From Chloroflexota bacterium (lineage in GTDB: Bacteria; Chloroflexota; Anaerolineae; Anaerolineales; Anaerolineaceae): a stretch of 12,771 bases of DNA. Numbering within the stretch: the stretch's first letter is position 1; each line of letters opens with the position of its first letter. Of this stretch, positions 6,190-12,771 are shown in pieces. Location of the stretch: NCBI GenBank assembly GCA_029777225.1, contig JAKOSR010000024.1:1-12771 (forward strand), written 5' to 3'. The notes below the pieces were generated by a model that was not told the origin of the DNA, made no database searches, and worked only from the letters and a program-made list of their open reading frames with translations. The position numbers and the translations under genes are program-made.

Positions 6190-7194
6190 ATGGCAAATCT
6201 ACAAACAACGTACTTGGGAATGCCAATCAAGAACCCCCTGGTGGCTGGTGCTTCCCCACTTTCCCAGCAATTGGACCTGGCTAAACAGCTGGAAGATTCT
6301 GGTGTTGGGGCGCTGGTCATGTATTCCCTGTTCGAAGAAGAAATCACGCACGACAGCCTGGAGCTGGATTACTTTCTCAACCGTGGCACCGAAACGCAGC
6401 CCGAGGCGCAAACCTACCTGGTTGAGCCATCAAAAATCGTCACCAGCGGGGACCGCTATCTTGAGCAACTTCGGCGGCTGAAGGACGCCCTGGAAATCCC
6501 GGTGATTGCCAGCCTCAACGGCAGCACGCGCGGAGGCTGGATTTCCCTGGCCCGGGAAATCGAAGCGGCTGGCGCGGACGCGCTGGAACTCAACATCTAT
6601 TCTGTGCGGGCTGATCCAAGCCTGACCTCCGATCTGATTGAAAAGACATACACCACGCTAGTGCACGAAGTGAGCAGTTCCATCCATATCCCGGTGGCCA
6701 TCAAGCTTTCGCCCTTCTTCACCACGCTTCCGCAGCTCTTCAGCCGTTTTGAAAAAGCCGGCGCGGCCGGCTTGGTGCTGTTCAACCGCTTTATGCAGCC
6801 GGATATCGACATCGAAACCCTGGAGGTGAACACGCGGGCACGGCTTTCCAGCCCCAGCGACCTCACCCTGCCAGTGCGGTGGATTGCCTTGGAATCCCCG
6901 CGCGTGAATGTTGATTTTGCCTTGAGCGGCGGGGTGCACAGCGCCACCGAGATGATTAAAGGTATCATGGCCGGCGCGAAAGTCACCCAGGTGGTCTCCA
7001 AGTTCCTCAAAAATGGGGTACAATCCGCGATGGGCATGTTAAGGGAGTTGAACGGCTGGATGGATGCCCATGATTACTCGTCAATCGATATGCTTCATGG
7101 CGTCATGGCCGAGGATAGGGTGGGCGAAGCGACGGCATACGAACGTGCGAACTACCTAAAAGCCCTGCGCAATTACCAGGAAAAATTTGTCTAG
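6190..7194 (+). CDS. Dihydroorotate dehydrogenase-like flavoprotein linked to nifJ
   Basis: A 334-residue TIM-barrel protein of the DHOD/PreA superfamily, expected to bind FMN in the cytoplasm. It starts like a class 1 DHOD (YLGMPIKNPLVAGASP, 8-23). Candidate FMN contacts are Asn110 in ASLNGS, Lys172 in AIKLSP, Asn199 in LVLFNR, and the SGG turn at 246-248 followed by a glycine-containing phosphate loop (about 257-262). At the place where true DHODs carry a loop with a catalytic Cys or Ser next to a Pro-Asn (NxSCPN or NxSSPN type), this protein reads ELNIYSVRAD (133-142). The usual base and the Pro-Asn are absent, so dihydroorotate oxidation is doubtful. From general knowledge, genes annotated as DHOD-like often follow nifJ in anaerobes and other bacteria, which suggests a redox role tied to ferredoxin; the substrate is unknown. 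It lies 98 bases after nifJ and 24 bases before dnaG, with no terminator in the latter gap. Confidence 0.82.
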   Translation: MANLQTTYLGMPIKNPLVAGASPLSQQLDLAKQLEDSGVGALVMYSLFEEEITHDSLELDYFLNRGTETQPEAQTYLVEPSKIVTSGDRYLEQLRRLKDALEIPVIASLNGSTRGGWISLAREIEAAGADALELNIYSVRADPSLTSDLIEKTYTTLVHEVSSSIHIPVAIKLSPFFTTLPQLFSRFEKAGAAGLVLFNRFMQPDIDIETLEVNTRARLSSPSDLTLPVRWIALESPRVNVDFALSGGVHSATEMIKGIMAGAKVTQVVSKFLKNGVQSAMGMLRELNGWMDAHDYSSIDMLHGVMAEDRVGEATAYERANYLKALRNYQEKFV

Positions 7195-7218
7195 CATTCA
7201 CGTACACGGGGAAGAGGC

Positions 7219-9144
7219 ATGAGCGTCGTTGATGATATTAAGGCCCGTCTGGACCTGGTGGATATCGTCGGACAGACCGTAAAGCTGCGCCGGACCGGGC
7301 GCAACTATATCGGATTCTGCCCATTTCACAGCAACACGCGCACGCCCGCTTTCGTGGTCTTTCCTGAGACTCAAACATGGCGCTGTTTTGGCCAGTGCAA
7401 CGAGGGTGGCGACCTCTTTGGCTACATGATGAAGAAGGAAGGTTGGGACTTCGCCGAGACGCTCAAGATGCTGGCTGAACGCGCCGGCGTCACCCTCACC
7501 CCCATGGCCCAGGTGGGCACACAGGATACCGTCCGCAAGGACGCGTTAATCAACGCGCTTGAAGACGCCGTCCAGTTTTACCGCCAGCAATTGGTGGGTA
7601 CGGACGCCGGAAAACAAGCGCTGGAATACCTGCACAAGCGCGGGCTCACCGACGAAACCATTAAAATCTGGGGCCTGGGTTACGCCCCCAACGCCTGGGA
7701 CGAACTAAGCAAGGAACTCAAGCGCAAGGGGCATTCCGAGCAGATTCTGCTCGATGCCGGCCTGCTCACCGAGAGGGAAGGGGGCGGCGGGTACGATAAA
7801 TTTCGTCACCGTCTCATGTTCCCCATCCGCGACACCTACGGCAAAATGGCTGGGTTCGGGGGTCGCGTGCTCAACCCCGATGACGTCCCCAAGTATATGA
7901 ACTCCCCGCGCACCGACCTCTTTGACAAAGGGCGGATTCTATACGGTCTGGATATGGCCCGCCAGGCCATCCGGGCCACTGAACAGGCTGTGATTGTGGA
8001 AGGCTACATGGATGTGATTGGGCTGCACCAGGCCGGGTTCAACAACGCTGTCTCCCCTATGGGCACAGCCCTGACCGAAGACCAGTTCCGGTTGCTCAAA
8101 AAGTTCACGCGTAACATCATCCTGGCGCTCGACCCCGATGCCGCGGGAGAGAAAGCCACCTTGCGTGGCCTGGAAACGGCTCGCAAAACCATGGACGAAG
8201 AGGGTGAAATCACCTTCGACTCCAAGGGGCTCCTGCATGTGGAGAGCCGCGTAAACGCGGATATCCGCGTGACCACCTTACCCAACGGACGCGACCCGGA
8301 TGAAATCGTCCTGGCTGACGGCGAAGCCTGGCAGACCATCGTCAAAAACGCGCGTCCGGTGGTGGTGCACGTGATGGAAACGCTGGCGGCAGGCCAAAAC
8401 CTGGAAGACGCGAAGGTGAAACGTGAGGTTGCCGCGCAAGTGTTGCCCCTGATTGATGACGTGGCCGACCCCGTGGAACGGGAAGCCTACCGGCAGCAGC
8501 TCGCCCGCCTCATCCGCGTGGATGAACGCGCGTTGGCCTTGCCATCCCAACCGATTGGGTCGGGTTCCAGGCGCAAGGCCAAGGATGCTGAGCCCACCGA
8601 GCCGGCCGGGCGCATCAGTTCCATCGCCCAGCGCAACCGCCTGATGGAGGAACACGCGCTGCGGTATTTGGTCAAGCAGCCCCACGAGCTCTACCTCATC
8701 AACCGTTCGCTGGGGCTCTGCGCGCTCTCACCACTTTCGGAAGAGGATTTTATCGAAGGCGATTTCAAGCATTACTTCAGGCTGCTCAAAGCGGCCCTGG
8801 AACAACAACTGGTCACCGCGGAGGAATACCTGGAAGAAAACCTGCCCGATATCCTGCAGGAGCCGGTGGACAGGGACCTGATTGAGAAGAGTGTTCCTCC
8901 CAGCGAGGACAAAATCAGGCAGGACCAGGTTCGCAACATCCTGCGCATGCGCCGAAACCTCGCCGAGGAGCGCATCCAACAAATCCTGATGTTGCAGGCG
9001 CAACCCGAAGGCAAACATTTTCTGCCCGAGGAAGAGCAAATGTTGTTGATGGAACAATTCCAGTTCCTTCGTCTCATTGATGCGGCCATGGACTCCAAGG
9101 AGGCCGGAGGCACTGGCAGGGAAACCGGGCATAAAGGCCGGTAA
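7219..9144 (+). CDS. dnaG: DNA primase DnaG
   Basis: A 641-residue primase that makes the short RNA primers for DNA replication and normally works with the DnaB helicase. The N-terminal zinc domain (about 1-100) has Cys34-x2-His37 and then Cys56-x3-Cys60 (CFGQC followed by NEGGD); most DnaG proteins have C-x2-C in the second half. The catalytic core and TOPRIM domain (about 110-385) hold Glu261 in EGYMD, Asp305 and Asp307 in ALDPDAAG, and Asp359/Asp361 in GRDPDE. The last pair is shifted by about 18 residues relative to E. coli DnaG as I recall it, pointing to an insertion near 323-350. The C-terminal part (about 465-625) is helical, charged and divergent, consistent with a helicase-binding domain. 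GGGGAAGAGG (7209-7217 region) precedes the ATG. rpoD follows after 11 bases, as in the macromolecular-synthesis operon. Confidence 0.95.
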   Translation: MSVVDDIKARLDLVDIVGQTVKLRRTGRNYIGFCPFHSNTRTPAFVVFPETQTWRCFGQCNEGGDLFGYMMKKEGWDFAETLKMLAERAGVTLTPMAQVGTQDTVRKDALINALEDAVQFYRQQLVGTDAGKQALEYLHKRGLTDETIKIWGLGYAPNAWDELSKELKRKGHSEQILLDAGLLTEREGGGGYDKFRHRLMFPIRDTYGKMAGFGGRVLNPDDVPKYMNSPRTDLFDKGRILYGLDMARQAIRATEQAVIVEGYMDVIGLHQAGFNNAVSPMGTALTEDQFRLLKKFTRNIILALDPDAAGEKATLRGLETARKTMDEEGEITFDSKGLLHVESRVNADIRVTTLPNGRDPDEIVLADGEAWQTIVKNARPVVVHVMETLAAGQNLEDAKVKREVAAQVLPLIDDVADPVEREAYRQQLARLIRVDERALALPSQPIGSGSRRKAKDAEPTEPAGRISSIAQRNRLMEEHALRYLVKQPHELYLINRSLGLCALSPLSEEDFIEGDFKHYFRLLKAALEQQLVTAEEYLEENLPDILQEPVDRDLIEKSVPPSEDKIRQDQVRNILRMRRNLAEERIQQILMLQAQPEGKHFLPEEEQMLLMEQFQFLRLIDAAMDSKEAGGTGRETGHKGR

Positions 9145-9155
9145 GCGGTATAAAA

Positions 9156-10628
9156 ATGGATGACTACCTGGACGATTCAGACGAGCTAAAGAACAAGGAT
9201 GAGGATGCCATCCTGGATGGTGAGAACGGCGCGTCTGATGACGAATTCCAGGGTATCGAGAACCTCCCCGAGCTGGATTTGCCAGCCATCCTCGAAGATC
9301 CCATCCAGCTTTACCTGCGGGAAATCAACCGCTTGGGCCTCCTGGAACCGGACCAGGAATTCCACCTGTCCATTTGCGTGCAAGCCGCCGAAAAGTTGAA
9401 GGAACCAGGCAAACGCGCGAAAGTCCTGGACGTAGAAGCTTATTACCAGGAGATTTCAACGCTTTGGGAACGCGTCCAGAAAGACGCGGATGGCTACAAG
9501 CTTGAAGGCCCCGCGCTCGTTGATATCTTGAAAGAAACCGCCAACCTCCACCGTGATTTTCAGACTAACATCCCCTCGTTCAGCCGCACCTACCTGGATG
9601 GCGAGCTCTGGGGGGGAGACCCGGACTGGGAGGCGTTCGCGCGCGATTTGATAGCATTCTTCATCGCGGTCTATCATCTGCCCCCTGATTTTACCGATAA
9701 ACTCATCTACTGGGTGATGGAGTTGGGCACCTTGCCGGCCTGGGCCGACGTGGCCGTCGAAAGCCCCACCCAGGCGGAGATGACCCTTAGCCTGGACCAG
9801 GTCAAGGAGAATGCGCGTAAGGCCACCCACGCGCTGGTGGAATACAACCTCAGGCTGGTCGTCAGCATCGCTAAGCATTACAACAATCGCGGGATTGCCT
9901 TGATGGACCTCATCCAGGAAGGCAACATGGGGCTGCTACGCGCCATCCAAAAGTACGACCCTGCGCGTGGTTTCCGTTTCAGCACCTATGCCACCTGGTG
10001 GATTCGCCAGTCCATCAGCCGCTACATCCTTGAAAACGCGCGCACCATCCGCATCCCGGTGCACATGGTGGAGGCCATTAGCAAGCTCGTCAAGGTGCAG
10101 CACCAGCTCGTGCAGACCCTTGGCCGGGACCCCACCTTCGCGGAAGTTGCTATCGATTCAGGCTTCCTTTCTGAGGCCGACGCTGAAGCCATTCACGCCG
10201 CCCAAGGCAACCGCGACCTGCTCGACCCAGCCCTCCAGCATCGCTGGGATGAGGCTTCCCAGAAGGTTGAAGCGGTGCTCAAGACCGCCGAAGAACCCGT
10301 CTCGCTTGAAAGTCCGGTGGGGGATGAAGAAAACAGCACCCTGGGCGATTACATCGAGGATACCGACGCGATTGAGCCCATGGATGAAGTGCTCAAGGCG
10401 ATGCTCAAGGATGCCGTGCAGCAATCCCTCGACAGCCTGACAGAGAAAGAACGCCAGGTGTTGGAGCTGCGTTTTGGTTTGAAAGATGGCATTTTCCACT
10501 CCCTCGAAGATATCAGTTCGCACTACAACCTGACCCGTGAACGCATTCGCCAGATTGAAAGCATGGCACTGCGTAAGCTGCGCGATCCCAAACGCGTGCG
10601 CGCCCTGCGCGATTTCTACCTGGACTGA
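9156..10628 (+). CDS. rpoD: RNA polymerase sigma factor, RpoD/SigA family
   Basis: A 490-residue sigma-70 factor directing RNA polymerase to promoters, probably the housekeeping factor. Residues 1-42 are very acidic with no clear region 1.1. Region 1.2 is at about 48-80 (DPIQLYLREINRLGLL). A long non-conserved insert (about 83-215) follows, rich in Trp and acidic residues. Region 2 (about 220-300) is strongly conserved, with the -10-reading helix FSTYATWWIRQSISRYI at 275-291. Region 3 spans about 301-390. Region 4 (about 422-490) has the -35 helix-turn-helix with TRERIRQIE at 460-468. Region 4.2 starts SLEDISSHYNL, less usual than the common LEEVG type, but the DNA-contacting part is intact. 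It starts 11 bases after dnaG, with only a weak GGTAAGCGG upstream, so translation may be coupled to dnaG. A role as an alternative RpoD paralogue cannot be excluded. Confidence 0.93.
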   Translation: MDDYLDDSDELKNKDEDAILDGENGASDDEFQGIENLPELDLPAILEDPIQLYLREINRLGLLEPDQEFHLSICVQAAEKLKEPGKRAKVLDVEAYYQEISTLWERVQKDADGYKLEGPALVDILKETANLHRDFQTNIPSFSRTYLDGELWGGDPDWEAFARDLIAFFIAVYHLPPDFTDKLIYWVMELGTLPAWADVAVESPTQAEMTLSLDQVKENARKATHALVEYNLRLVVSIAKHYNNRGIALMDLIQEGNMGLLRAIQKYDPARGFRFSTYATWWIRQSISRYILENARTIRIPVHMVEAISKLVKVQHQLVQTLGRDPTFAEVAIDSGFLSEADAEAIHAAQGNRDLLDPALQHRWDEASQKVEAVLKTAEEPVSLESPVGDEENSTLGDYIEDTDAIEPMDEVLKAMLKDAVQQSLDSLTEKERQVLELRFGLKDGIFHSLEDISSHYNLTRERIRQIESMALRKLRDPKRVRALRDFYLD

Positions 10629-10690
10629 GCCAATCGCCTGGTGCGCGTAGAGAAGGTGGCGCGAACACAGCCAGGTGTGACTTTTAGAAT

Positions 10691-10696
10691 AGGAGG
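10691..10696 (+). promoter_or_regulatory. Ribosome binding site of the alkyltransferase-like gene
   Basis: A consensus AGGAGG, six bases before the ATG at 10703. It is the only perfect anti-16S match among the ribosome binding sites in the window and fixes this start. The 74-base gap after rpoD in which it sits otherwise holds only an imperfect GC-rich stem (10637-10675). Confidence 0.85.
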
Positions 10697-10702
10697 CCCT
10701 GG

Positions 10703-11032
10703 ATGAACGAACCAGATGCATTACCTCCCACCTTGTATGAGAGGATTTACGCAAAGGTACGCGAAATCCCGCCTGGCAGGGTGGCCACTTACGGCTTGAT
10801 TGCCCGGCTGACTGGTGGATGCACAGCCAGGATTGTGGGCTTTGCCATGGCCTCACTCACCAGCAAGGTGAGCCCGCCTGTTCCCTGGCAACGCGTGATT
10901 AATGCCAAAGGCATGATTAGCCCGCATGGCTATGGCGGGCTCGAGCAACGCGCCCGGCTGGAAGACGAAGGAGTCATTTTTAGTCCGTCAGGCAAAATTG
11001 ACCTTGCAAGGTTTATTTGGGATGGAAATTGA
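10703..11032 (+). CDS. Alkyltransferase-like protein (MGMT-related, Trp in place of the active Cys)
   Basis: A 109-residue DNA-binding protein of the O6-alkylguanine-DNA alkyltransferase family. Real alkyltransferases carry the acceptor Cys in PCHRV; here the motif is PWQRV (61-65), with Trp62 in that place. The only cysteine, Cys40, lies elsewhere, so the protein cannot accept an alkyl group in the usual way. Other family features are kept: VATYG (27-31) with the base-flipping Tyr30, the Arg43 finger in CTARIVG, and a late glycine-rich loop (HGYGG, 75-79). The 109-residue length fits known alkyltransferase-like proteins, which bind alkylated guanine and hand it to nucleotide excision repair. 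It lies 74 bases after rpoD and 31 bases before the TspO-like gene, probably in the same transcript. Confidence 0.9.
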   Translation: MNEPDALPPTLYERIYAKVREIPPGRVATYGLIARLTGGCTARIVGFAMASLTSKVSPPVPWQRVINAKGMISPHGYGGLEQRARLEDEGVIFSPSGKIDLARFIWDGN

Positions 11033-11063
11033 AGCAACGCGAAGGTGTGAAAAAGGAAAAATT

Positions 11064-11861
11064 ATGGAAATAACACGAGTTACCTGGCTAAGTATTCTCA
11101 CGGCGGTTGGCTACCTCCTGATGGTAACGGTCAACGCGCTGGCCAACATCCTGCCGATAAACGGCATCGGCACCGGCGCTGTTTCCGATTCCTACCCGAA
11201 CTTGTTTGCCCCGGCCGGCATCACCTTTGCCATCTGGGGGGTCATTTACATCCTGCTCGGCGTCTACACCCTCTACCAGCTGGGCCTTCTGGGAAGGCTG
11301 GATGCTGAAAAGAGCGCCCTGGTCCGCAAGGTGAACGTGCTCTTTCTCACCTCTTCGGTTGCCAACAGCGCCTGGATTTTCTGTTGGCATTACCGCCAAA
11401 TTGGCTTGTCCGTCCTGCTCATGCTCGTCATCCTCGGCAGCCTGCTGCGCGTCGCGCTCACCTTGCGTGCCGCCCACCTGACCCGCGCGGAGCAATGGAA
11501 GCTGCGCGTCCCCTTCAGCGTCTACTTTGGCTGGATTACCATCGCGACCATCGCGAACGTCACGACCCTCCTGGTGGACTTGGGCTGGAATCGCTTTGGC
11601 CTGAGCGAGCCCGTCTGGACGGTCATCATCCTGGCAGTGGGTCTGCTGATTACCTCCCTCACCACCTTCAACAACCGGGACGTGGCCTTCGGATTAGTGC
11701 CGGTTTGGGCTTATGCCGGCATCCTGTGGAAACACCTGGACCCCGCCGCCTTCAACCGCGGTTATCCCCAGGTCATTGTGGCGGCTGGGGTTAGCCTGGT
11801 GGTGCTGGCCGTTGTTTTGGTATTGACAGCGCTGAAAAAAGACCGGACGGCTACTGGATGA
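11064..11861 (+). CDS. TspO/MBR-like polytopic membrane protein
   Basis: A 265-residue integral membrane protein with about eight hydrophobic segments (about 8-29, 51-73, 90-108, 112-134, 148-170, 183-201, 207-223 and 235-256), ending in a short positive tail (KKDR). The stretch NALANILPINGIGTG followed by LFAPAGITFAIWGVIY (47-62) resembles large proteins usually annotated as tryptophan-rich sensory or TspO/MBR family. Trp58, Trp104, Trp108 and Trp157 fit that label. Classical TspO proteins have five helices and about 160 residues, so this is the longer, divergent branch. TspO binds porphyrins and is linked to stress signalling; whether this branch does so is not known to me. The frame is open upstream to 10926 and another ATG lies at 11022, overlapping the previous stop. 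The ATG at 11064 is preferred because of the AAAGGAAAA before it and because the first helix then begins eight residues in. Confidence 0.65.
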   Translation: MEITRVTWLSILTAVGYLLMVTVNALANILPINGIGTGAVSDSYPNLFAPAGITFAIWGVIYILLGVYTLYQLGLLGRLDAEKSALVRKVNVLFLTSSVANSAWIFCWHYRQIGLSVLLMLVILGSLLRVALTLRAAHLTRAEQWKLRVPFSVYFGWITIATIANVTTLLVDLGWNRFGLSEPVWTVIILAVGLLITSLTTFNNRDVAFGLVPVWAYAGILWKHLDPAAFNRGYPQVIVAAGVSLVVLAVVLVLTALKKDRTATG

Positions 11862-11908
11862 CGAAAACCATCACGCAGGCACAGGGAGGACCAGGATAAG
11901 GGCCAGGC

Positions 11909-12766
11909 ATGTACACGATTCGCTTTTTTGATGAACCGGCGCGTTTTTTGGAAGAAATGCGGTCGCAATTTGAGTTGTATGAGACCCGCAACAGCCTGAT
12001 TCACGGCGTGGCGACCAAGCTGGCCGGGGACTCCAAAGCTTACGGGCCTGAACAACCGCTGCTCGCGGTTGTCTGGAATGACCTGGGCATCGCCTGTTTC
12101 AGCGCGCTCATGACGCCGCCCAACCCGCTGATTGTCCAATCCGAAGTGGATGACGGCGAAGCGGTCAGCTTGTTTTGCACCGCGGCCTTGGAGGCTGGGT
12201 GGGCCATTCCCGGCGTGAACGGCCCCAGCGATGTGAGCGAAGTGGTCAGCGCCGAATTTCAGCGCCAAACTGGCCGGCTTGCCGTTCTTAAGGAGCGCAT
12301 GCTGGCTTATGAGCTCACGAAAGTGATTCCCCCCGCGGACCCAGGCGGTCTGTGGCGCAAAGCCACCAAGGATGATGACCTGGCTGTGCTACAAATGGCC
12401 TGGGCCATGGGGGACGAATTGCGGGTATACGTACGGCCGGCTTGGACGTTGGCCTCCATTCAAAGAGTCATCCAATTTGGGGCGGTGTATGTGTGGGAGG
12501 TGGAAGACCGGCCGGTCTCCATCGCGATGCGCAACCGTCCCACCCGGCACGCCATCACGGTCAGCAACGTATACACCCTGCCTGAATTTCGGGGTAAAGG
12601 CTATGCCAGCGCGAACGTGGCGGCGTTTTGCCAGCAGGAATTGGCACATGGTTACCAGCTGGTGAACCTGTTCACCGATTCCGCCAACCCGGTCAGCAAC
12701 CATGTTTACCAGAAGATTGGGTTCAAACCGGTGTGCAAATACGCCCGGTTTGACTTCGGGGAATAA
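11909..12766 (+). CDS. GNAT family N-acetyltransferase with N-terminal extension
   Basis: A 285-residue cytoplasmic protein whose C-terminal half (about 150-285) is a GNAT acetyltransferase domain. The acetyl-CoA-binding motif reads VYTLPEFRGKGYAS (221-234), with Arg228-x-x-Gly231-x-Ala233. The last family motif follows: Asp257 and Asn260, then VYQKIGF at 266-272. The N-terminal half (about 1-140) may be a degenerate second GNAT copy or a partner domain; no binding loop is visible in it. The substrate is unknown. It is not a recent duplicate of the GNAT protein at 874-1794, since similarity is confined to the family motifs. The ATG at 11909 follows GATAAGGG (11895-11902) at a spacing of six; a better-looking GGGAGG at 11884-11889 is too far away to serve it. 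It lies 47 bases after the TspO-like gene. The gene is complete, with its stop five bases before the window edge. Confidence 0.8.
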   Translation: MYTIRFFDEPARFLEEMRSQFELYETRNSLIHGVATKLAGDSKAYGPEQPLLAVVWNDLGIACFSALMTPPNPLIVQSEVDDGEAVSLFCTAALEAGWAIPGVNGPSDVSEVVSAEFQRQTGRLAVLKERMLAYELTKVIPPADPGGLWRKATKDDDLAVLQMAWAMGDELRVYVRPAWTLASIQRVIQFGAVYVWEVEDRPVSIAMRNRPTRHAITVSNVYTLPEFRGKGYASANVAAFCQQELAHGYQLVNLFTDSANPVSNHVYQKIGFKPVCKYARFDFGE

Positions 12767-12771
12767 TGCAC

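Noticed and set aside
7019..7024. TACAAT near the 3' end of the flavoprotein gene as an internal dnaG promoter
   Set aside because: No -35-like hexamer is present at a suitable distance, it lies inside codons of a conserved region, and it is about 195 bases from the dnaG start.
9149..9154. TATAAA just before the rpoD ATG as a -10 box
   Set aside because: A start from here would fall inside the rpoD coding sequence, and no -35 is seen in the end of dnaG.
10637..10675. Imperfect GC-rich stem between rpoD and the alkyltransferase-like gene (CCTGG/CCAGG and CGCG/CGCG) followed by CTTTTAG
   Set aside because: The arms are interrupted by uneven bulges, the loop is large, and only four T residues follow after a gap, so it is not a convincing terminator.
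10685..10690. TAGAAT as a -10 box for the alkyltransferase-like gene
   Set aside because: It directly abuts AGGAGG; transcription from it would start at or after the ribosome binding site, so it cannot serve a leadered transcript.
10926..11063. Upstream starts (10926 or ATG 11022) for the TspO-like protein
   Set aside because: The upstream part overlaps the alkyltransferase-like gene and encodes a charged, non-membrane stretch. ATG 11064 has a purine-rich site before it and leads directly into the first membrane helix.
1..12771. CRISPR, tRNA, rRNA, insertion sequence or phage genes
   Set aside because: No regularly spaced repeats, no tRNA-like cloverleaf, no transposase or integrase motif and no terminal inverted repeats with target duplication were seen on either strand.

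Overview
The window looks like a chromosomal segment of an anaerobic, moderately GC-rich bacterium. The best guess is a member of the Chloroflexota, class Anaerolineae. This is an inference from gene content and protein style: a single-chain pyruvate:ferredoxin oxidoreductase, a DnaG with a C-x3-C zinc half-site and a TOPRIM insertion, a LysM lipoprotein with a Thr/Pro-rich linker, and a large divergent TspO-like membrane protein. No rRNA, tRNA, CRISPR array, insertion sequence or phage gene was seen. All ten genes lie on the + strand and are closely packed; no gap exceeds about 135 bases.

Layout. Bases 1-107 hold a terminator from an upstream gene, then a close match to a sigma-54 (-24/-12) promoter, a short palindrome and a ribosome binding site for a LysM lipoprotein (108-755). 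A strong terminator closes that gene at 775-807, so it appears to be transcribed alone. Next come a tandem-domain GNAT acetyltransferase (874-1794) and a Nudix hydrolase of the ADP-ribose pyrophosphatase type (1795-2355), joined stop-to-start. After a 133-base gap with an AT-rich palindrome comes a full-length nifJ (2489-6091). A hairpin with a short T run follows nifJ and overlaps a candidate promoter. Downstream of it runs one apparent transcription unit: a dihydroorotate dehydrogenase-like flavoprotein (6190-7194), dnaG (7219-9144), rpoD (9156-10628), an alkyltransferase-like protein (10703-11032), a TspO/MBR-like membrane protein (11064-11861) and a second GNAT protein (11909-12766).

How the parts fit. 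NifJ supplies acetyl-CoA and reduced ferredoxin in anaerobic metabolism. The flavoprotein behind it has a DHOD-type fold but has lost the usual active-site loop, so it is probably not a pyrimidine enzyme; its place next to nifJ suggests a redox role. dnaG and rpoD form the core of the classical macromolecular-synthesis operon, here without rpsU. The genes after rpoD (alkylguanine-lesion sensor, TspO-like protein, GNAT) look like accessory stress or repair functions that follow the sigma factor gene.

No convincing undescribed multi-gene system was found. The points most worth a second look are the sigma-54-like site before the lipoprotein gene, the nifJ-linked flavoprotein with an altered catalytic loop, and the palindrome upstream of nifJ. 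Residue numbers refer to the start codons chosen here; all family assignments come from reading motifs, not from database searches.
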